DNA of 45,340 nucleotides, taken from NCBI GenBank assembly GCA_034926785.1, contig JAYFQU010000011.1, positions 1-45,340 of the forward strand, read 5' to 3'. The stretch is from UBA7703 sp034926785 (GTDB taxonomy: Bacteria > Bacillota > Clostridia > Christensenellales > CAG-138). The stretch's first letter is position 1. Each line of letters opens with the position of its first letter. Positions 1-9,262 of this stretch are shown here, piece by piece. The position numbers were made by a program, and so were the translations under genes. The notes beneath the pieces were generated by a model. It did not search any database. It was not told the origin of the DNA and saw only the letters and a list, made by a program, of their open reading frames with translations.

Positions 1-11
1 CGAATTCAGCT

Positions 12-50
12 TAAAACAAAACTGACGCCGCTCGAAAAACGACGCCAGTT
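12..50 (-). terminator. Rho-independent terminator of the minus-strand permease/ABC operon
   Basis: Positions 20-30 and 40-50 form an 11-bp stem around a 9-nt loop. Read on the minus strand it is fully paired with two G-U wobbles and runs into a T-rich tract (complement of 12-19). On the plus strand the wobbles would be A-C mismatches, so it is oriented for the minus-strand operon ending at 154. Positions 51-153 hold nothing else I can identify. Confidence 0.75.
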
Positions 51-153
51 CATGTAATTCTTAGTATTCCTGCGATAGGGGCTTTTATTTGTGTCTAATC
101 GACGGGGTTCAGTTCACATGTCCGCACCGGTGTTTTTTTGCTCTCAGAGGACG

Positions 154-921
154 CTAGGCTAGGAGAAGATCATACAACAGGCGGACGAACAGCAGGCCAA
201 GCACGGTTAAAATGAAAGGCTTCACAATCTTCGTTCCGTTTTTCAGCATCATTCCGGCACCGATAAAATGGCCGGATACAGCGAAGACGGCGGAGATCAG
301 CCCGATCGGAATGATGGCCTGGCCATTGAGCAGAAATACAACAAGGCTGCCGATATTACTGGATAGATTGGCGATCTTTACGTTGCCCGCTGCGAGGCGG
401 AGCGGCAGCTTTGCGAGCTGTGTATACGCCAACAGCAAAAAGGTTCCTGTACCGGGGCCGTAGAATCCATCGTACATGCCGACGATCAGCGCAAACAGGC
501 AGATAACGATGAACTGCCGCTGCCTGCTGACGGGTTCCAGCTGTTCCGATGAGAGATCGCGTTTTTTCAAAATCACGAACGCGAGAACCGGAACCAGAAC
601 GAGCATGATATACCGTATGATGGTATCGTCGATTGCAAGAATCAGATTTGCGCCGACGATGGAACCAAGCACCGCGAGCAGTGCGGAGGGAATCGCGGTT
701 GGCCAGTCCACGCATTTGTTTTTGATAAAGCGCGCGGTGGAGGCCACAGTGCCGATGCTGCTGGAGAGTTTATTGGTTGCAATGGCGTTGTGCGGCGGTA
801 GTCCGGCGATGAGGTAGGCGGGGAGTGAAATCAGCCCTCCACCGCCCGCAACCGCGTCGAGCAAGCTTGCCGCGAATACAAGCGGGCAGATGCTGAGCAG
901 GGACCAGTAATTGACCGTCAT
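154..921 (-). CDS. TauE/SafE family membrane permease (anion exporter type)
   Basis: A 255-residue polytopic membrane protein. The start MTVNYWSLL places ATG so that it overlaps the TGA of the upstream ABC gene (ATGA at 918-921), which argues for translational coupling. Family signs are the N-terminal helix followed by LLDAVAGGGGLISLPAYL, then the second half-repeat with GMYDGFYGPGTGTFLLL, the inverted-repeat glycine-rich motif of TauE/SafE (DUF81) proteins. Length matches the family (about 250). Members export sulfite, sulfoacetate or other small organosulfur anions, but the substrate cannot be read from sequence. It is the last gene of the priA-ABC-ABC-permease run and is followed by a terminator. 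Confidence 0.85.
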   Translation of the reverse strand: MTVNYWSLLSICPLVFAASLLDAVAGGGGLISLPAYLIAGLPPHNAIATNKLSSSIGTVASTARFIKNKCVDWPTAIPSALLAVLGSIVGANLILAIDDTIIRYIMLVLVPVLAFVILKKRDLSSEQLEPVSRQRQFIVICLFALIVGMYDGFYGPGTGTFLLLAYTQLAKLPLRLAAGNVKIANLSSNIGSLVVFLLNGQAIIPIGLISAVFAVSGHFIGAGMMLKNGTKIVKPFILTVLGLLFVRLLYDLLLA

Positions 922-2786
922 TCGTTTTTGTTCTCCATTTCCGGTTTGCCGAGCGATTCCGCTGTGCGATCTTCGCAAAACTGCTGCGTATAGAGGTCGT
1001 AATAGTATCCGTGAAGCTGCAGCAGCTCTTCATGTGTGCCGCTCTCCTGAATCTTGCCGCCGCGGATGACGAGAATTCGGTCTGCGGTGCGGATGGTTGA
1101 GAGACGGTGGGCGACGATGAAGCTCGTACGATCCTTCAAAATATGTGTAATCGCATGCTGAATCAGCTGCTCGGTTTCGGTATCGATGGAGCTTGTCGCC
1201 TCATCCAGAACAAAGATGCGCGGGTCTTTAAGCACTACGCGGGCAAAGGATATAAGCTGTTTCTGCCCTGTGGAAAGCCGCGCGCCGCTTTCGCCGATCT
1301 CCGTGTCGTAGCCCTTCTCCTGCGCAAGGATAAACGGCTCGGCGTGTACCAGCCGCGCGGCGTCCATAACCTCCTCGTCGCTCGACTCCGGTTTGCCAAA
1401 GCGGATGTTATCCTTGATGGTGCCGGAGAAAAGATGCGGTGTTTGGAGCACATAGCCGAGGCTGGACTGGAGCCAGAGCTGGGAGCGCTCGCGATAGTCC
1501 GTTCCGTCGATGCGGATGGACCCCTCGGTTGGCTCGTAAAACCGGCAGAGCAGGTTGATGATGGTGCTTTTGCCCGCACCCGTTTCGCCAACCAGCGCAA
1601 TGGTTTGGCCGGTTTTGACGTCCAGAGAAAAATCGTCCAGGACGCGTTCGCCGTTTTTGTATTGGAAAGAGACATGGTCAAAGCAGACGTCGCCTTTGAT
1701 CGACTCCCAGCGCTCCGGATGCGGGTGCAGGATATCGCCGTATTTTTCGATAATGTCCGGTCGGTCGGTCACATCCGGCTCGGTATTCATGAGCGTGATG
1801 ACGCGCTCCGCCGAAGCCTGCGCGCCGAGCATCTCCGCCAAAATGTTGGCGAGCTGCTGAATCGGGTCGAAGATCTGCGTACAGTAGGAGATAAACGCAA
1901 CCAGCGTGCCCGCGGAGATGGCGCCGACGAACGCATAGGACGGATTCAGCACGCCCTGCCCGCCGAGGGTGAGCGCGAGGCCTGTGCCAACCGCGCCGAG
2001 CGACATGATGATCGGGAAAAACGAGGCGGAGACCAGCGCGCTCTTGATGCTGGCCTGCTTCATCTTACCTGTAAGTTCGCTAAACTCATTTGCGTTTTCG
2101 GTTTCGCGAACCAGCGTTTTGGTGGTTACCGCACCCATGATGCCCTCGTTAAACGCGCCCGTGATGCGGGAGTTGAGCTTCCGCGCCTCGCGCTGATGCT
2201 TGAGCATGAGCGTTTGCAGCTTAACGCTGATATACGCCAGAAGCGGCAGAACCGCGAGGGAGATCAGCGCGAGCTTCCAGGAGAGCACAAACATCGTGAC
2301 GATACAGCCCAGCGCATAGAGCAGCGACCAAAGCACGTCCACGAGGCTCCATGCGATCATATCCGACAGCCGCGAGATATCGCTCATCATTCGCGCCATG
2401 ATATAGCCGACCGCCGTGCGGTCATAAAAGGAGAATGAGAGCTCCTGTAGACGCAGAAACGCATCCTGCCGAATATGATAGGCGATTGCCATCTCCAGCT
2501 GTCCGGCGAAGTTGATAAACGTAATGACGCCGGAACTCTGCATCAGGATCACGACGGCATAGAGCGCGGCAAAGCGCCCCAACCCATCCAGAGACTTGGG
2601 CACGACAAAATGGTCGATGGCGTAGCTGGTAAACAGAGGATAGGCGATGTCGATCGCTGCGACGATGACGAGCGCGGCGATAACCGTAAAAAACAGCTTT
2701 TTATGCTGGAGGGCATAGCGATACAGTTTTTTCCAAACGTTCCAGTCGATCCGTTTGGCGGCAAAATCCTGTTCTTCAATATACAT
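918..2786 (-). CDS. ABC exporter, fused TM-ATPase, subunit with catalytic Glu and degenerate signature
   Basis: A 622-residue type IV ABC exporter half-transporter: six-helix ABC transmembrane domain (about residues 20-320) then ATPase domain. Visible motifs are Walker A GETGAGKST at about 400-408, signature LSTGQ (not LSGGQ) at 504-508, Walker B with intact catalytic glutamate in IFVLDEA at 524-530, and the H-loop histidine near 560. The start at 2786 was chosen because GGAAGGAGG lies just upstream; longer in-frame starts lack a site. It is the partner of the adjacent gene at 2836-4677: the degenerate signature here would complete the site whose Walker B is degenerate in the partner, the normal pattern of heterodimeric exporters such as BmrCD or TM287/288. 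Substrate unknown; probably lipids or drugs. Confidence 0.9.
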   Translation of the reverse strand: MYIEEQDFAAKRIDWNVWKKLYRYALQHKKLFFTVIAALVIVAAIDIAYPLFTSYAIDHFVVPKSLDGLGRFAALYAVVILMQSSGVITFINFAGQLEMAIAYHIRQDAFLRLQELSFSFYDRTAVGYIMARMMSDISRLSDMIAWSLVDVLWSLLYALGCIVTMFVLSWKLALISLAVLPLLAYISVKLQTLMLKHQREARKLNSRITGAFNEGIMGAVTTKTLVRETENANEFSELTGKMKQASIKSALVSASFFPIIMSLGAVGTGLALTLGGQGVLNPSYAFVGAISAGTLVAFISYCTQIFDPIQQLANILAEMLGAQASAERVITLMNTEPDVTDRPDIIEKYGDILHPHPERWESIKGDVCFDHVSFQYKNGERVLDDFSLDVKTGQTIALVGETGAGKSTIINLLCRFYEPTEGSIRIDGTDYRERSQLWLQSSLGYVLQTPHLFSGTIKDNIRFGKPESSDEEVMDAARLVHAEPFILAQEKGYDTEIGESGARLSTGQKQLISFARVVLKDPRIFVLDEATSSIDTETEQLIQHAITHILKDRTSFIVAHRLSTIRTADRILVIRGGKIQESGTHEELLQLHGYYYDLYTQQFCEDRTAESLGKPEMENKNE

Positions 2787-2835
2787 TATGCGTTCGCCTC
2801 CTTCCGAGACGTGGTTGTAGTTGGCTGAACGAACA

Positions 2836-4677
2836 TCATACGGCGCTCCCGTCCGACACTGCATCCTGAATCTCCGCAATCCGGCGGTAGAGTCCCGATT
2901 GCCGGATCAGCTGGGCATGCGTGCCCTGCTGGGTGATCCGCCCGTCTTCCAACACGAGGATGTTATCCGCCTCGCGCAGGGTGGTGATGCGGTGGGAGAT
3001 CAGGAAGGTGATTCCGCTCTGGTTGAGCGAGAAGAGGGAGCGACGGATGGCCGCGTCCGTCTCCGAATCCACGGCGCTCATGGAATCGTCAAAAATCAGA
3101 ATCGGTGCGTTTTGCATCAGCGTCCGCGCGATGGCGACGCGCTGCTGCTGTCCGCCGGAGAGGGTGACGCCGCGCTCGCCAACCAACGTATCGTAACCCA
3201 ACTCAAAGGACTCGATCACGTCGTGCACGCTCGCAGTGCGCGCGGCGTGATAAACGTCCTCCTCGGTTGAGCAGGGCGAGCAGATGCGGATGTTTTCCAT
3301 GATCGTGCGCGAATAGAGAAACGGCTCCTGCAGAACGATGCCGATGTTGCGCCTTAGATGCCCGTGTTCAATGTCGTTGACGTCCGTCCCGGCAATCGTG
3401 ATGCTGCCCGCTGTGCGCAGGTAGAGACGTTGCAGGAGCTGCACGAGGCTCGTCTTGCCAGAGCCCGTCGCGCCGAGGATGGCGATGGTCTGCCCCGGTT
3501 TTGCCGTGAAACTCACGCCGTCCAGCACATCATTGTATCGATCATAGCCGAAGCAGACGTTGTTAAACACGATCTCGCCGGCGAGATCAGGCGAGAGCGC
3601 CTTGCCCGGTTCGGCTTCGACAGGCGCGGATAAAATCTCATCCAGTCGGCCGAGCGAAACAGCGGCCTTGCCCATATCCGCAAGGATGCGCCCAAGCTGG
3701 CGGACAGGCCAGGTCAGCATAGCGACATAGGTGGTAAACAGAGCAACGTTGCCAAGCGTGAACGTTCCCCGGTAGACGGCGATTACGCCCATGCAGAGCG
3801 AGAGCGCGATTTGGAAATAACCCACGCTGTCCGAGAGGCCCCAATAGAATCCAAGCAGCTTGATGAGCCGATAGGTCGTCGAGCGGTAGGTCGCGTTCAG
3901 CTTGGTGAACTTATCAATCTCGCTCTTCTGCTGACCGAACGCGCGGACGACGCGCATGCCGGTCAGGTTCTCCTGCAGCATGGTCGAGAGAGCGCCCTCC
4001 GCCTCATCCGAAGCGGTAAAGTACTTCCTCACATACTGAAAATACACAAACGAGCTGATGGTGAGCAGCGGTAAAAACGCCATCGAGATCAGCGTCATTT
4101 TAACGTTGATGGAAAACATAACCACGGCAGCAAACCCGAACATCACAACCGTGCGGACGATCTCCATCAACTGCAGCTGGATGAAGCGCCGAACAGTGTC
4201 CACGTCCGAGGTGCAACGCTGCACGAGGTCGCCCGTCGCCGCGTGTTTGTGATAGTCGTAGGGGACGTCTTCCAGATGGCGATAAAGCCTATCGCGCATG
4301 GTCTTTGCAACGCCCTCGGAAGCAAGGGCGATATTTTGGCGCCGGGTGTAGGTAAACAGGCAGTTCATCCCCGTGAAGAACACCAGCGCGATACCGCAGA
4401 CAGAAAGACTGCCCATGAAATAACTGCGGCCGCCGAGCGCCTCCGCCCAGCGCACAAGAAACGCGGGTGTCGAGGTTGTGATGCCCTGGATGACATAGTC
4501 AAGCGTAAAGCTCGTTACATACGGCGCGGCATAGGAAAACGCGGTGGAGAGCAAAACGCTTACCGTTGCGAAGACGATATAGCGGTTATAACCTTGCATC
4601 AGCTCGCGTACGAGCTTCCAGTTTGTCTTTTTCTTCTTTGGCTGTTCCTTCTGGGGTTGCGCATTTTTTTTCTTCAT
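2836..4677 (-). CDS. ABC exporter, fused TM-ATPase, subunit with degenerate Walker B
   Basis: A 613-residue half-transporter with a lysine-rich N-terminus (MKKKNAQPQKEQPKKKK) likely to sit in the cytoplasm, a six-helix membrane domain (about 35-330) and an ATPase domain. Walker A is GATGSGKT at 402-409, the signature LSGGQ at 506-510 is intact, and Walker B reads ILIFDD at 526-531 with Asp instead of the catalytic Glu. That substitution marks the subunit carrying the non-hydrolysing site of a heterodimer, with the gene at 918-2786 as partner. Its ATG overlaps the priA stop (ATGA at 4674-4677); the partner gene begins about 50 bp after this stop. Confidence 0.9.
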   Translation of the reverse strand: MKKKNAQPQKEQPKKKKTNWKLVRELMQGYNRYIVFATVSVLLSTAFSYAAPYVTSFTLDYVIQGITTSTPAFLVRWAEALGGRSYFMGSLSVCGIALVFFTGMNCLFTYTRRQNIALASEGVAKTMRDRLYRHLEDVPYDYHKHAATGDLVQRCTSDVDTVRRFIQLQLMEIVRTVVMFGFAAVVMFSINVKMTLISMAFLPLLTISSFVYFQYVRKYFTASDEAEGALSTMLQENLTGMRVVRAFGQQKSEIDKFTKLNATYRSTTYRLIKLLGFYWGLSDSVGYFQIALSLCMGVIAVYRGTFTLGNVALFTTYVAMLTWPVRQLGRILADMGKAAVSLGRLDEILSAPVEAEPGKALSPDLAGEIVFNNVCFGYDRYNDVLDGVSFTAKPGQTIAILGATGSGKTSLVQLLQRLYLRTAGSITIAGTDVNDIEHGHLRRNIGIVLQEPFLYSRTIMENIRICSPCSTEEDVYHAARTASVHDVIESFELGYDTLVGERGVTLSGGQQQRVAIARTLMQNAPILIFDDSMSAVDSETDAAIRRSLFSLNQSGITFLISHRITTLREADNILVLEDGRITQQGTHAQLIRQSGLYRRIAEIQDAVSDGSAV

Positions 4678-6968
4678 AACATATCCTGCGGGTTCACCTC
4701 GACCATGGCGAAGAGTTCGTTTCGATGGTCCGCGGCAAACGTATAGATCGTTTGGATCGCGTCGCTCAGGCGCGCCGTGCGCAGCAACTTGATCAGTATT
4801 TGGTAGCGATAAGCGCGTTGTTTTCGCTTAATCGGCGCGGGGGAGGCGCTATAGAGCAGGATATCCCGCTCGCCCTCCTTGCCGAGACGTTCGTCCAGCG
4901 TGGCCTTGAGTTCCGCCGCATAGGCGGAAACGCTCTGGTTGAGCTGGGTCTCGTCGTCCGAGGAAAACAGACAGCGAATGAACAGCGAAAACGGCGGAAA
5001 GATAGCTTTCTTGCGCTGCTCGAGCTCATAGGCATAGAAGCTCTTGTAGTCATGATGTTTCGCAAAGCGGATGGCCGGATGCGCGGGAGAATAGGTCTGC
5101 ACCACAACCCTGCCGGGGAACTCATCGCGGCCCGCGCGGCCGGAAACCTGCGTGAGCAGCTGAAACGTCCGCTCGGTGCTGCGATAATCGGGGATCATCA
5201 GCGTTGCATCCGCCGCAACCACGCCGACCAGCGTAACATTTGGGAAATCATGCCCCTTGGCGATCATCTGCGTACCGACGAGGAACTGCGCCTCGCCACG
5301 CGAAAACGCGCCGAGCATCTGCTGCATTGCATCCTTGGTGCGGATGGTATCCGTATCCATCCGGAGGGTAACGGCCTCCGGGAAGAGCCGATGCAGCGCT
5401 TCTTCCACCTGCTCGGTGCCGACGCCAAAGTACTTGATGAAGGCTTTCCCGCAGGCGGGGCAGGTGGCGGGCAGGGGTTTGACCGAACCGCAGAAATGAC
5501 AGCGCAGACGGTTTTCGCCCTTGTGATAGGTCATGGAGATATCGCAATCATCGCAGAGCACGACATAACCGCAGTTTCGGCAGGAGACGAAGGTGGAGTA
5601 TCCGCGGCGGTTGATAAACAGCATCGCCTGCTGTTTGTTTTCCAGGCATTCTCCGAGATATTGCGCCAGCTTACCGCTGAAGATGCCGTTGTTGCCCGCC
5701 TGGAACTCCTGCCGCATGTCGATTACCTCTACCTCCGGCAGGGGACGGTTTTGCACGCGCCCGGGCAGCTCGAGTAACTGATAACGGCCTGACTGCGCGC
5801 GATAATAGGAGAGAAGGGAAGGCGTCGCGCTGCCCAGAAGCAGCGGCGAGCCGAATTGCTTTGCACGGTAGGCGGCAACCTCCAGCGCGCCATAGCGCGG
5901 CGAGGTTTCGCTTTGATAACTGCCTTCGTGTTCCTCGTCGACGATGATGAGGCCGACGTTCTGCATCGGCGCAAATACGGCGCTGCGTGCGCCGACGGCG
6001 ACCCGCGCCTTGCCGAGGCGAATTCTGCGCCATTCGTCAAACCGCTCTCCGGCGGAGAGACGGCTATGCAGAACCGCGATGCCGTCCGAAAACCGCTCCT
6101 GAAAGAGGCCGACGGTCTGCGGTGTGAGCGCGATCTCCGGCACGAGCATAATCGCCTGCCTGCCTTCTGCAAGACAGCGCTCGATCGCGTGCATATACAC
6201 CTCGGTCTTGCCGCTTCCGGTGACGCCGTGCAGCAAAAGCGTTCCGCTTTTTTCATGCATCGCTTTTACGATTGCATCTACCGCGCCTTTCTGCGCGGCG
6301 TTGAGCACCACCTGCTTGTCGGAAGACAGCGAGCTGATATTCGGGCGGCGAAAGGTAACGTGTCCGTCCTCGGCGACATAGCCGCGCTTTACCAGCGCGG
6401 CAATGGCGGCATGCGAGTCCGGCACAAATGCGAGCAAATCGGAGAGCGACATCTCAACCGCATGCGTTTTTAGCGTTTCGAGCACCTCATATTGTTTTGG
6501 TGCGCGTGGCTTTCCGCTCTTGTCCAGCAGCGATAGCAACTGCGCCTCGACCTGATTCGGCTCGGCCAGACGGAGCGTGCGCTCTATCTTTTCCTTCACT
6601 TTGGAGCCTCGCATCTGCGCGGGAATCATGAGACGGAGCGCATCCACCAGCAGGCAATAGTAGCTTTTCTGCATCCAGTAGGCCAGATCGATCTGCTCCG
6701 ACGTCAGGATGGGGTAGGGCTCGATGACGCGCAACAGCGGCTTGAGAGAAACGGGCGCGTCGCTGCCGCCGTTTGCCTGCGCTTCGGGCTTTTCTTCCAG
6801 AGCGTACACCCGAATAACGAATCCCTCGCGCTGACGGTTGCCTGAGCCGAACGGTGCGAGCACGTGGCTGCCCACAAACACCTGCATCCCGTCGGGGATG
6901 AGGTAGCTATAGAGCCTGTCCACGTTTGCGTGCGCAATGTCAACGATGACTTCGCAGACTTGGTTCAT
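4674..6968 (-). CDS. priA: Primosomal protein N' (replication restart helicase PriA)
   Basis: A 764-residue superfamily 2 helicase that reloads the replisome at stalled forks. The N-terminal DNA-binding domain starts NQVCEVIVDIAHANVDRLYSY. Walker A is GVTGSGKTE at about 248-256, the DEEH box is at 344-347, and a block of eight cysteines binding two zinc ions lies between about 463 and 506 (CRNCGYVVLCDDCD and following CHFCG, CPACG). The start at 6968 has a perfect GGAGGTGA site; the reading frame is open further upstream (to 7085) but without support. Bacillota often have coaBC between rpoZ and priA; here it is absent and a terminator separates the two genes. Confidence 0.95.
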   Translation of the reverse strand: MNQVCEVIVDIAHANVDRLYSYLIPDGMQVFVGSHVLAPFGSGNRQREGFVIRVYALEEKPEAQANGGSDAPVSLKPLLRVIEPYPILTSEQIDLAYWMQKSYYCLLVDALRLMIPAQMRGSKVKEKIERTLRLAEPNQVEAQLLSLLDKSGKPRAPKQYEVLETLKTHAVEMSLSDLLAFVPDSHAAIAALVKRGYVAEDGHVTFRRPNISSLSSDKQVVLNAAQKGAVDAIVKAMHEKSGTLLLHGVTGSGKTEVYMHAIERCLAEGRQAIMLVPEIALTPQTVGLFQERFSDGIAVLHSRLSAGERFDEWRRIRLGKARVAVGARSAVFAPMQNVGLIIVDEEHEGSYQSETSPRYGALEVAAYRAKQFGSPLLLGSATPSLLSYYRAQSGRYQLLELPGRVQNRPLPEVEVIDMRQEFQAGNNGIFSGKLAQYLGECLENKQQAMLFINRRGYSTFVSCRNCGYVVLCDDCDISMTYHKGENRLRCHFCGSVKPLPATCPACGKAFIKYFGVGTEQVEEALHRLFPEAVTLRMDTDTIRTKDAMQQMLGAFSRGEAQFLVGTQMIAKGHDFPNVTLVGVVAADATLMIPDYRSTERTFQLLTQVSGRAGRDEFPGRVVVQTYSPAHPAIRFAKHHDYKSFYAYELEQRKKAIFPPFSLFIRCLFSSDDETQLNQSVSAYAAELKATLDERLGKEGERDILLYSASPAPIKRKQRAYRYQILIKLLRTARLSDAIQTIYTFAADHRNELFAMVEVNPQDML

Positions 6969-7134
6969 ACCGTTCACCTCCAGTCGGATTCCTTGGTCGC
7001 TGTGCAATAAAAGGAACAGAAAAGCGCGAGACTTGCCAAAACCGCAAATAGCCCGCAAGCGGGCCAGTGCAGGTCGAATCCGCACCGAAATAAAACCGGA
7101 AGCGGGTTCGGCAAGAATTCATATCATGTCGTAC

Positions 7135-7157
7135 AAAAACGGGAATGACGCTCCCGT
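7135..7157 (-). terminator. Terminator after rpoZ
   Basis: On the minus strand a 6-bp stem (7152-7157 with 7139-7144) closes a 7-nt loop and is followed by TTTTT (complement of 7135-7139). It lies directly behind the rpoZ stop, so priA probably needs its own promoter somewhere in 6969-7130. That gap also has a GC-rich 6-bp inverted repeat at 7051-7064 but no clear promoter. Confidence 0.6.
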
Positions 7158-7173
7158 GAATAAATCGGGCTGG

Positions 7174-7374
7174 TCAGTCCTGATAGAATTCCTTCGGATA
7201 GTCCAGATGCAGTTTTCCGGTGTAGAGCTCATCTACGGCGACGGAAACAGGCTTGCGCCCGTCGAGCTTATCTGGATCCGATTGCAGTTGGCGCGCTCTC
7301 TGCGCAACGGCGGTCACCAGCATATAGCGGCAACCTGTGATCTCGATCAGTTCGTTCAACGGTAAGTTCATCAT
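7174..7374 (-). CDS. rpoZ: DNA-directed RNA polymerase omega subunit
   Basis: A 66-residue protein of the size normal for Gram-positive omega. It helps assemble and stabilise the beta-prime subunit of RNA polymerase. The conserved N-terminal helix reads LNELIEITGCRYMLVTAVAQRAR, equivalent to the family's region for binding the beta-prime tail, and the tail has KPVSVAVDELYTGKL. The start codon (7372-7374) overlaps the gmk stop and is preceded by AAGGAGG; a second ATG follows at once. The order gmk-rpoZ is conserved in Bacillota. Confidence 0.93.
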   Translation of the reverse strand: MMNLPLNELIEITGCRYMLVTAVAQRARQLQSDPDKLDGRKPVSVAVDELYTGKLHLDYPKEFYQD

Positions 7375-8000
7375 AATGCGCTCCTGCCTCCTTGAAGTTT
7401 CTCGATTAGTTCGCCGTTTCTTGAAACCTTGCAGCGCTCAGCGGAGATGATATCCTCCGTACGCGCGATCGCTAGATCCAGAATATCGTTTACGACGACA
7501 TAATCGTATTGTTTTACATACTCAAGCTCCTGATACGCCGTTTGAAATCGGCGCTCAATCGCCTCGGATGATTCTGTTCCGCGGTGGATCAGACGGGATT
7601 TTAGTTCGCTCATGGAAGGCGGCGCGATAAAGATGAGCACGGCGTCCGGATAGGCGGCCTTTACGCGCATCGCACCTTGCACATCAATCTCGAGGATGAC
7701 GCTTCGCCCCTCGGAGAGTTCTTCCTCAACAAAACTTTTTGGCGTTCCATAATAATGGGTGTTGAACACGCGCATATACTCAAGAAACGCGCCTTCGTCG
7801 ATCATCTTTTGAAATGCTTCTTCGCTTTTAAAGAAATAATGCACGCCGTCGATTTCCCCTTTGCGCGGTTCGCGCGTGGTTGCGGAGACCGACATACGGA
7901 TGTCGTTATTACGGGAGATCAGCGTTTGATTGATAGTACCCTTGCCAACGCCGGCGGGGCCGGATACGACGAGCAAAAGCCCCTTTCTAGTTTGTTTCAT
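7371..8000 (-). CDS. gmk: Guanylate kinase
   Basis: A 209-residue cytoplasmic enzyme converting GMP plus ATP to GDP plus ADP. The P-loop GPAGVGKGT is at about residues 14-22. GMP-binding residues lie in SVSATTREPRKGEIDGVHYFF (shown here only as a block around 37-57), followed by EYMRVFNTHYYGTP and the lid region RLIHRGTESSEAIERR. Length and motifs are typical. It starts 24 bp after the remA stop and overlaps rpoZ, which fits the conserved remA-gmk-rpoZ arrangement. Confidence 0.96.
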   Translation of the reverse strand: MKQTRKGLLLVVSGPAGVGKGTINQTLISRNNDIRMSVSATTREPRKGEIDGVHYFFKSEEAFQKMIDEGAFLEYMRVFNTHYYGTPKSFVEEELSEGRSVILEIDVQGAMRVKAAYPDAVLIFIAPPSMSELKSRLIHRGTESSEAIERRFQTAYQELEYVKQYDYVVVNDILDLAIARTEDIISAERCKVSRNGELIEKLQGGRSAL

Positions 8001-8024
8001 CGTGAAAATTAACTCCTCTCGTCT

Positions 8025-8288
8025 TCAGTCGTCGGCTTCGTCCGCTTTGGTGTCGAGCCGGTTTGCAATGGTCTCCGGCTGAATGGCGGAGAGTATTACA
8101 TGGTCGCTGTCCGTGATGACGACCGCACGTGTGCGCCGCCCGCAGGTTGCGTCGATTAGGCGGCCGCTCTCGCGCGCTTCCTGAACGATGCGCTTGATGG
8201 GCGCAGATTCGGGGCTGACAATCGCGATCAGGCGATCCGCCGAAACGATATTGCCAAAGCCGATATTCACAAGTCGCAGGTTCATCAT
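8025..8288 (-). CDS. remA: RemA-like DNA-binding regulator (DUF370)
   Basis: An 87-residue small protein of the DUF370/RemA family, opening MMNLRLVNIGFGNIVSADRLIAIVSPESAPIKR and containing ATCGRRTRAVVITDSDHVILSA (both quoted partly, spanning residues 1-33 and 47-69). In Bacillus subtilis RemA is a ring-forming DNA-binding activator of matrix and osmoprotection genes; the role in other Bacillota is less known. The position between yicC and gmk is the standard one and supports the call more than length alone. Confidence 0.9.
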   Translation of the reverse strand: MMNLRLVNIGFGNIVSADRLIAIVSPESAPIKRIVQEARESGRLIDATCGRRTRAVVITDSDHVILSAIQPETIANRLDTKADEADD

Positions 8289-8356
8289 AACGGGCTGCTC
8301 CTAACCATAATGTCTGCTGTACGATAGTTTGCATCAATGGGAGATACGGATGGGGA

Positions 8357-9232
8357 TTACTCGATGTTTTGTACCTGCTCGCGGATCTTCTCAATCTCCG
8401 CCTTGCCGGTGAGCACGAGTTTGGTCAGCTCGCCGTCGTTGGCCTTGGAGCCAATGGTGTTGAATTCGCGGTTCATCTCCTGCACAACAAAGTCCAGCTT
8501 TCGTCCAGCCGGTTCCTTGTCCACCAACAAGGTCCTCATCTGCGCAATATGACTGTGCAGACGGCTGATCTCCTCGTCGATGCTTGCCTTGTCCGCAAAT
8601 AGAGCGACCTCGGTTGCGAGCCGTGTACGATCCACCTCAACATTGCCAAGCAGGGTTGCGATACGCTCATCCAGCTTTGCGCGATATTCGCTGACGACGA
8701 CGGGCGCGCGTTTAGCAATCTGCGCCGTGAGCGATTCTACCGTGTCATTGCAACGGTCGAGATAGACGAAGAGTCGCTCGCCTTCCTGTTCGCGCATGAT
8801 GAGAAGAGCGTCGATGGCGCTGTTGATCGCGCTGTTTAGCAGCGAAAGCACCGCGCCCGCGTCCTCGTCCGCCTCGCGGACACTGGAAACATCCGGCAGG
8901 CGGAGCGCGGCGGTGAGGGAGAGATCGTCCCTTAACCCAAGCACCTCGTTCGCCTGCCTTGCGGCGGCGACAAATGCGCTTAGCAGGGGCGCGTCAATTT
9001 CAACCGTTCTTGCGTCGCTGCGCAGATTTCGATAGTTGACAAACACATCCACATGTCCGCGCGAGAGCCGGTTGGTCAGCGCAGAGCGGATGGGATCTTC
9101 TAAAAACGATAGATGGCGGGGCAGACGCATACCAACATCCAGATAGCGGTGGTTCACGCTTTTGAGCTCCACCGTCATTTCGCGTCCATCGGACGACGCG
9201 CCGCCTTTTCCATAGCCTGTCATGCTGTACAT
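8357..9232 (-). CDS. YicC/YloC family endoribonuclease
   Basis: A 291-residue protein opening MYSMTGYGKG, the hallmark N-terminus of YicC/YloC. Other family landmarks are the motif around SVNHRYLDVGMRLPR (about 27-41), RGHVDVFVNY, and the C-terminal EEISRLHSHIAQM and GRKLDFVVQEMNREFNTIGSK. Members are RNA endonucleases reported to act in small-RNA and mRNA turnover. The start at 9232 has GGGGGT upstream; the ATG of MTGYGKG at 9223 is an alternative. It is followed by remA after about 68 bp. Confidence 0.93.
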   Translation of the reverse strand: MYSMTGYGKGGASSDGREMTVELKSVNHRYLDVGMRLPRHLSFLEDPIRSALTNRLSRGHVDVFVNYRNLRSDARTVEIDAPLLSAFVAAARQANEVLGLRDDLSLTAALRLPDVSSVREADEDAGAVLSLLNSAINSAIDALLIMREQEGERLFVYLDRCNDTVESLTAQIAKRAPVVVSEYRAKLDERIATLLGNVEVDRTRLATEVALFADKASIDEEISRLHSHIAQMRTLLVDKEPAGRKLDFVVQEMNREFNTIGSKANDGELTKLVLTGKAEIEKIREQVQNIE

Positions 9233-9262
9233 TGTTACATACCCCCAGGTCGCAATTACAAA

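Noticed and set aside
1107..2438. 443-codon plus-strand frame opposite the ABC transporter gene
   Set aside because: Same effect; low-complexity Arg/Asp/Gly-rich product with no domain.
6969..7173. Remnant of coaBC between rpoZ and priA
   Set aside because: Translated frames in the gap show no coaBC motif; only a terminator and a short inverted repeat are visible.
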